A DNA stretch of 64,000 nucleotides from Manihot esculenta. Taxonomy: Eukaryota; Streptophyta; Magnoliopsida; Malpighiales; Euphorbiaceae. The notes beneath the pieces were generated by a model, which was given only the letters and a program-made list of their open reading frames with translations, was not told the origin of the DNA and made no database searches. The position numbers were made by a program, and so were the translations under genes. Below are positions 57,801-64,000 of the stretch, piece after piece; position 1 is the first letter of the stretch; each line of letters begins with the position of its first letter. The DNA lies in contig NC_035178.2 in the NCBI RefSeq assembly GCF_001659605.2, forward strand, positions 1 to 64,000. Direction: 5' to 3'.

Positions 57801-60800
57801 CCCCTAGACGGTGGAATTTAGATTGATTAGACTCTGTCAGCAGTTTTAACCAATAATGTTTTGCTAGGACGAAACTATTAAAACAAGAGGCTAAAAGCCA
57901 AAATCTCTTATTGAAATTCCTGAAAGATTGAAAAGTGTTTATAAATATTCGAGGAAAAGCTATCTATAAAATAAAAACCTTAATATAGAAAACTACAAAA
58001 AATCCAAAAAATAATCAAAATGCAAAATTGACTCCTAAATGGTGGAGTTTGAACTGATTAGACTCCGTATGGAGTTTTAACTAATAATGTTTGGTTAAGC
58101 CAAAACAATAGAAATAAGAGGCAAGAAGCCGAAAACACTTATTGAAATTCTTGAAAGATTGACAAGTGTTTTTAAACAGTCAGGTAAAGGCTATCTATAA
58201 TAAAAAAACTCTAATATGGGAAATTATAAAAAAATCCAAAAAATAATCAAAATGCAAAAATGACCCCATAAATGATGACATTTTGCCTCAAACTTTGTGA
58301 CTAGGCTTATGGCTCTCGTCACACTTTTAATGTTTGACAAATTAGACTCTGTCAGGAGTTTTAAATCCAATAATGTTTGGCTAAGACGAAACAATAGTAA
58401 CAAGAGGCAAGAAGCCAAAAACTCTTATTTAAGTTCACGAAAGATTGAAAAGTGTTTATATACATCCATGGAAAGGTTATTTATCATAGAAAAACCCTAA
58501 TATAGAAAATTATAAAAAATCTAAAAAATTAATCAAAAGCAAAATTGACTCCCTAAACGGTGGAGTTTGGTTTGCTTATACTCTGTTAGGAATTTTAACT
58601 AATAATGTTTGGCTAAGATGAAATAATAGAAACAAGAGGCTAGAAGCCGAAAACTCTTATTGAAATTTTTGAAATATTGAAAAGTGTTTATAAATAGCCA
58701 AGGTAAACCTATTTGTAATAGAAAATCCTTAATACGGAAAATTACAAAAAAATCAAAAAAAGTAATCAAAATGCAAATTTGACCTCTTAAAGGGTGAAAT
58801 TTTTGCGTCAAAATTTGTGATAATGCCTACGGCCCTCGTAATACTTTTGATACAAAACTAATTAGCCTCAGCTTAGAGTTTCAACCAATAACTTTTGACT
58901 AACAGAAGACAATAGAAACAACGGGTTAGAAGTCGGAAAGTCTTATTGAAATTCTTGAAATATTGAAAAGTGTTTATAAACAGCTAAGAAAAGGCTACTA
59001 TAATAGAAAAAACCCTAATATGGAAAAATACAAAAAAAATTGTCCCCCTAAACGGTGGAATTTAGATTGATTAGACTCTATAAGGAGTTTTAACCAATAA
59101 TATTTGGCTAAGACGAAACTATAAAAATAAGAGGCTAAAAGCCAAAATCTCTTATTGAAATTCCTGAAAGATTGAAAAGTGCTTATAAATATTCAAGGAA
59201 AAGCTATTTATAAAATAAAAACCTTAATATAGAAAACTACAAAAAATCCAAAAAATAATCAAAATGCAAAATTGACTCCTAAACGGTGGAGTTTGAACTG
59301 ATTAGACTCCGAATGGAGTTTTAACTAATAATGTTTGGTTAAGACAAAACAATAGAAATAAGAGGCAAGAAGCCGAAAACACTTATTGAAATTCTTGAAA
59401 GATTGACAAGTGTTTTTAAACAGTAAGGTAAAGGCTATCCATAATAAAAAACTCTAATATGGGAAATTATAAAAAAATCCAAAAAATAATCAAAATGCAA
59501 AAATGACCCCATAAATGATGACATTTTGCCTCAAACTTTGTGACTAGGCTTATGGCTCTCGTCACACTTTTAATGTTTGACAAATTAGACTTTGTCAGGA
59601 GTTTTAAATCCAATAATGTTTGGCTAAGACGAAACAATAGAAACAAGAGGCAAGAAGCCAAAAACTCTTATTTAAGTTCACGAAAGATTGAAAAGTGTTT
59701 ATATACATCCAAGGAAAGGTTATTTATCATAGAAAAACCCTAATATGGAAAATTATGAAAAATCTAAAAAAGTAATCAAAAGAAAAATTGACTCCCTAAA
59801 CGGTGGAGTTTGGTTTGCTTATACTCTGTTAGGAATTTTAACTAATAATGTTTGGCTAAGATGAAATAATAGAAACAAGAGGCTAGAAGCCGAAAACTCT
59901 TATTGAAATTTTTGAAATATTGAAAAGTGTTTATAAATAGCCAAGGTAAACCTATTTGTAATAGAAAATCCTTAATATGGAAAATTACAAAAAAATCAAA
60001 AAAAGTAATCAAAATGCAAATTTGACCTCTTAAAGGGTAAAATTTTTGCGTCAAAATTTGTGATAATGCCTACGGCCCTCGTAATACTTTTGATACAAAA
60101 CTAATTAGCCTCAGTTTAGAGTTTCAACCAATAACTTTTGACTAACAGAAGACAATAGAAACAACGAGTTAGAAGCCGGAAAGTCTTATTGAAATTCTTG
60201 AAATATTGAAAAGTGTTTATAAACAGCTAAGGAAAGACTATTATAATAGAAAAACCATAATATGGAAAAATACAAAAAAAATTGTCCCCCTAAACGGTGG
60301 AATTTAGATTGATTAGACTCTATAAGGAGTTTTAACCAATAATATTTGGCTAAGATGAAACTATAAAAATAAGAGGCTAAAAGCCAAAATCTCTTATTGA
60401 AATTCCTGAAAGATTGAAAAGTGCTTATAAATATTCGAGGAAAAGCTATTTATAAAATAAAAACCTTAATATAGAAAACTCAAAAAAATCCAAAAAATAA
60501 TCAAAATGCAAAATTGACCCCTAAACGGTGGAGTATAGACAGATTAGACTCCGTAAGGAGTTTTAACCAATAACGTTTGGCTAAGACGAAACAATAGAAA
60601 TAAGAGGCAAGAAGCCGAAAACTCTTATTGAAATTCTTGAAAGATTAAAAAGTATTTATAAACAGTTAGGGAAAGGTTATTTATAATAAAAAACTCTAAT
60701 ATAGGAAATTATAAAAAAAAATCCAAAAAAATCTAAAAAATAATCAAAATGCAAAATTGGCCCCATAAATGATGACACTTTTGCCTCAAATTTTGTGACT

Positions 60801-61908
60801 ACGCTTACGGCTCTCGTGTCACTTTTAATGTTGGATTAATTAGAATCTATTAGGAGTTTTAATTCCAATAACGTTTGGCTAAGATGAAATAATAAAAACA
60901 AGAGGCAATAAGCCAAAAACTCTTATTGAAGTTCACGAAAGATTATAAAGTGTTTATAAACAGTCAAGGAAAGGTTATTTATAATAGAAAAACCTTAATT
61001 GAGAAAATTATGAAAAATCTAAAAAAGTAATTAAAGGCAAAATTGACTCTCTAAACGGTGGAGTTTGGATTGATTATACTCTGTTAGGAATTTTAAATAA
61101 TAACATTTGGCTAAGACGAAATAATAGAAACAAAAGGCTAGAAGCCGAAAACTCTTATTGAAATTCTTGAAATATTGAAAAGTGTTTATAAATAGCCAAG
61201 GAAAGCCTATTATAACAGAAAATCCCTAATACGGAAAATTACAAAAAAATTAAAAAAAAAATCAAAATGCAAATTTGACCTCCTAAACGGTGAAATTTTT
61301 GTGTCAAACTTTGTAATAATGCCTACGGCCCTCATCATACTTTTGATACAAAACTAATTAGCCTCATTTTAGAGTTTCAACCAATAACGTTTGACTAACA
61401 TAAGACAATAGAAACAATAGGTTAGAAGCCGAAAACACTTATTAAAATTCTTGAAATATTGAAAAGTGTTTATAAACAGCTAAGGAAAGGCTATTATAAT
61501 AGAAAACCCTATTATGGCAAAATACAAAAAAAATTTCCCCCTAAAAGGTGGAATTTAGATTGATTAGACTCTATCAGGAGTTTTAACTAATAATGTTTGG
61601 CTAAGACGAAACTATAGAAACAAGAGTCTAAAAGCCAAAACCTATTATTGAAATTCCTGAAAGATTGAAAAGTGTTTATAAATAGTCAAGGAAAAGCTAT
61701 TTATAAAATAAAAACCTTAATATAGAAAACTACAAAAAATCTAAAAAATAATGAAAATGCAAAATTGACTCCTAAAGGTGGAGTTTGGACTAATTAGACT
61801 TAGTAAGGATTTTTAACCACTAACGTTTGGTTAACATGAAACAATAGAAATGAGAGGCAAGAAGCCGAAAACTCTTATTGAAATTCTTGAAAGATTCAAA
61901 AGTGTTTA
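51828..61908. repeat. Subtelomeric satellite, proximal block with 5-monomer higher-order repeat
   Basis: Five monomer types follow one another in fixed order: A (CCCCATAAATGATGACATTT), B (ACTCCCTAAACGGTGGAGTTTG then GATTGATTATACTCTGTTAG), C (GACCTCCTAAACGGTGAAAT then TTTTTGCGTCAAA), D (TCCCCCTAAACGGTGGAATT), E (GACTCCTAAACGGTGGAGTT). A-type starts are at 52021, 53275, 54523, 55778, 57013, 58263, 59507 and 60761, giving periods of 1235-1255 bp and eight copies, the last cut at 61908. Types A and C carry an extra segment of about 60 bp containing CTTTGTGACTAGGCTTATGG-like sequence. No gene is supported in this block. Confidence 0.95.
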
Positions 61909-62105
61909 TGTAATACCCGGCTAGATTCCGGCATCAGAATCCTTACCTTCCGGCGGAATCTCCGTTGGAATCTGGAATTTCTGAAGATGCCAGAGGCTTC
62001 TAGAGGGGTCAAATGTGTTTTCTAAAATGTTTTTATTGATTTTATGGTTTTAAATGGAAAAGAATTGAGTTTTCAAAGGAAAAGACCAAGGAGGCGTTTG
62101 CCAGG

Positions 62106-62248
62106 TTCGGCCGCCGAAAGTGAAGTTCGGCAGCCGAACATGGGAAGATTTCGGGAGCGCCTTTGGCCTCCGAAAGTCTTGTTTGAACGAGCCAAGGTTT
62201 GGCCGCCGAACATGCATGAGTTTAGGGGGCACGTTAGGCTGCCGAAGG
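62106..62248. repeat. TTCGGCCGCCGAA array, upstream arm
   Basis: U3-side palindrome cluster (TTCGGCCGCCGAAAGTGAAG and degenerate copies such as TTTGGCCGCCGAAC) in the same position relative to the TATA box as in E1 and E2. Confidence 0.88.
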
Positions 62249-62265
62249 TCTTCGACCAGGCCACC

Positions 62266-62272
62266 TATAAAG
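62266..62272 (+). promoter_or_regulatory. LTR TATA box
   Basis: CCACCTATAAAGGGCCC, identical in context to the E2 LTR promoter. The predicted transcription start is near 62300. Confidence 0.7.
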
Positions 62273-62507
62273 GGCCCTCAGATCGGAAAGGGGAGAGTTT
62301 TCTCCCCATTCTCGAGCTCAGGTGAGTTTTTGATGCTCCTTTGGTCATTTTCATGTTTTTCTTCATCTCTCTCAAGTTTTTCACGAGTTCTACCATTGTT
62401 TTGAAGATTTGAAGCTTAAACAAGAGTTTTGGGAGCTTGGAGGCTTTTGGAGCTTGGATCCTCCACACCTCCGAGTTAGGGATCACACCACCCTCGATCT
62501 TCAAGAG

Positions 62508-62509
62508 GT
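62508..62509 (+). promoter_or_regulatory. Predicted 5' splice site in LTR
   Basis: TCTTCAAGAG/GTAAGTGTAG, same position and sequence as in E2. A second weaker donor-like word, CTCAG/GTGAGTTT, lies at about 62320. Confidence 0.5.
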
Positions 62510-62948
62510 AAGTGTAGATCCTTGCTTCCCTAGTGTTTTTATGAAGTTTTAAGAGGTTTTGATGATTGAGTATGGGTAGATGTGCATGTATAGGTTTATG
62601 TGGGTTTTATGCCCAATGTATGTTATGTGATGTTCATGAATGTTTATATGATGCTTTGTAGGAGGTTTAAGCTAGTCTATGCATGTGGGAGTGAGTATGC
62701 ATGATGGGGAGAGAGTATGTGAGGATTTGGGTTGTTTTGGATGGTTTTGGCCTATGTGGGTCATAAGCTATCTAGGTATGCTTTTGATGTTGTTTTTGGA
62801 GTTTAATCAATTGTTAAGCTCCTTTGTGCATGGTTAAGGGTTTATGCATGTTTTGGTAAAGCTGGGTGCTTGTTTTGGGGTGTTTGAAAGGTTTGGGAGG
62901 CTTGAATGCATGAGAGGCTGAGTTCTGCCCTTCTGGGAAGAACTCAGG

Positions 62949-63198
62949 TTCGGCCGCCGAAAGTAGCTTCGACCGCCGAACCTGCCTTTGGATGCATGGA
63001 TTAGCCGCCTAACCTTGCCCCCGAAAGTTGAGTTTTGGCTTGAAAGCAGACTTTCGGCCGCCGAAGGTAATGTTCGGCCGCCGAAAGTGCCTGACTTTCG
63101 TCTCTGGAGACGGACTTTCGGCCGCCGAAAGTGCCGCCGAAAGTGCCCGAGTTTCGTCTCTGGAGGAAGGGTTCGGCCGCCGAAGGTGCCGCCGAAAG
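62949..63198. repeat. TTCGGCCGCCGAA array, downstream arm
   Basis: Transcribed-side palindrome cluster with TTTCGTCTCTGGAG spacers, the counterpart of 19247-19432 and 29786-30033. Open frames here on both strands are by-products of the repeats. Confidence 0.9.
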
Positions 63199-63594
63199 TG
63201 CCCTGTCCAGCCTTTTCAAGGGTGTTTTCTATGCATGTTTAAGTGATGTTTTAAGGGGTTTTTGGGTAGTTGTTTATGAGTTGTTTAGAGTGTGTTGGCA
63301 CCTCATTTGAGTCCACCTGTGTAGGATCGGACCCGAGGGACCGAGGAGGCCATCAGTGTTAGCTGTTGCAGAGTCAGTCTAGCGTCTGCCAGAGGTGAGT
63401 AGAATTAAACTTAATCTTTTAATTTATGAAATCAAATGCTTTTAGCATGTTTCATGCATCATGATGAATAGTAGGATTAATTGCATTAGTGTACACGAAT
63501 ATGAGGCATTGCATTTAACCTTGTACTTGGCACTGCTCCTTGTACATTGTATGATGTGACAGATCGGACATAGTTTTGGATACATTAGCCCTCA

Positions 63595-63734
63595 CAGTAA
63601 AGACCTGAGGAGCCCCATCGAGGGCCGGGCACAGTAAAGTCCTAAGGAGCCTCTGAGAGGGGCCGGGCATAGAGTACTTCGGTACTATTTGATTGTACAG
63701 TAAAGACCTGAGGAGCTCCTTTGCAGGCCGGGCA
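63595..63734 (+). repeat. Minisatellite in LTR
   Basis: Three copies of CAGTAAAGACCTGAGGAGC...GGCCGGGCA starting at 63595, 63632 and 63698, the third after a 28-bp spacer. It is the diverged counterpart of the E1 LTR minisatellite. Confidence 0.85.
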
Positions 63735-64000
63735 CAGATTCGAGGGAGTTTTGATCCGTCCGTCTGAGATGATGTGATTTACTTGTGATGTGATGCATTC
63801 CATGAGATCATGCTTTATCATATGTTTTATATGTTCTACATCACTGGGATTTTTAGCTCACCCCTCTCCCCTAACCCCAATGTTGCAGGTATGAGGTCGA
63901 TCGGGAAGTCTTAGGAGTAAAGGTTTTACTTATGTAATAGTATTAGATTAGTATTTTAGTGTGGACATGTATTGTAATTGTTATATCGTATTGTAAGAAA

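Larger units (their letters stand above)
61909..64000 (+). mobile_element. Plus-strand Ty3/gypsy LTR related to E1/E2, running off the window
   Basis: Begins TGTAATACCCGGCTAG inside an E-type satellite monomer. The first part resembles the E2 LTR and the last part (ATTAGTATTTTAGTGTGGAC then ATGTATTGTAATTG) resembles the E1 LTR. It is in the opposite orientation to E1 and E2. The right end, and whether an internal region follows, lie beyond the window, so it may be a 5' LTR or a solo LTR. Confidence 0.9.

Overview
The window is a left chromosome end of a flowering plant, probably a eudicot; I cannot name the species from sequence alone. It starts with about 13.5 kb of Arabidopsis-type telomere (CCCTAAA on the + strand, the orientation expected for a left end). 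All the protein-coding sequence I can recognise belongs to plant LTR retrotransposons: Ty3/gypsy of chromovirus type primed by initiator-Met tRNA, an Athila/Tat-type Ty3/gypsy primed by Asp tRNA, and Ty1/copia. I found no host gene, tRNA, rRNA or CRISPR array.

Layout. 1-15407 is telomere: 1,924 CCCTAAA units, then 266 uninterrupted units of the variant CCCTGAA, then a short return to CCCTAAA. 15408-20311 is a minus-strand Ty3/gypsy element (E1) cut by the telomere inside its reverse transcriptase, with a 1,000-N gap in gag/protease. 20312-61908 is an AT-rich subtelomeric satellite with monomers of about 230-280 bp. Near the telomere it is irregular; from 51.8 to 61.9 kb it forms a five-monomer higher-order repeat of about 1.25 kb. 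Into it are inserted a long solo LTR (24607-27273), a copia element (27806-46378), and a copia-type solo LTR (47201-51827) that carries another long solo LTR (47708-50875). 61909-64000 is the start of a plus-strand LTR related to E1 and runs off the window.

The copia element is host to two complete younger insertions. E2 (28190-35859, TSD CAACT) is a Ty3/gypsy derivative with 2.7-kb LTRs. E3 (36138-42650, TSD GGGAC) is an Athila-like derivative with 1.44-kb LTRs. LTR divergence read by eye fits the nesting: about 0.5% in E2 and E3, about 2% in the copia host. All three are defective in coding capacity: E2 has lost capsid and most of pol, E3 has kept only late gag plus protease and a stub of RT, and the copia polyprotein has lost RT in frame and carries a 392-bp frameshifting duplication in gag. 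E2 and E3 must have been mobilised in trans.

The points most worth following up are: the homogeneous CCCTGAA telomere block; the direct junction of telomere and broken retrotransposon, which suggests a healed chromosome end; a predicted leader intron in the E1/E2 family, with a donor in the LTR and an acceptor just before gag; dense palindrome arrays (TTCGGCGGCCGAA) on both sides of the LTR TATA box; a hairpin-forming motif in E3 present in both the LTR and the coding sequence; and the satellite's higher-order structure with a telomere-like word in its monomers.
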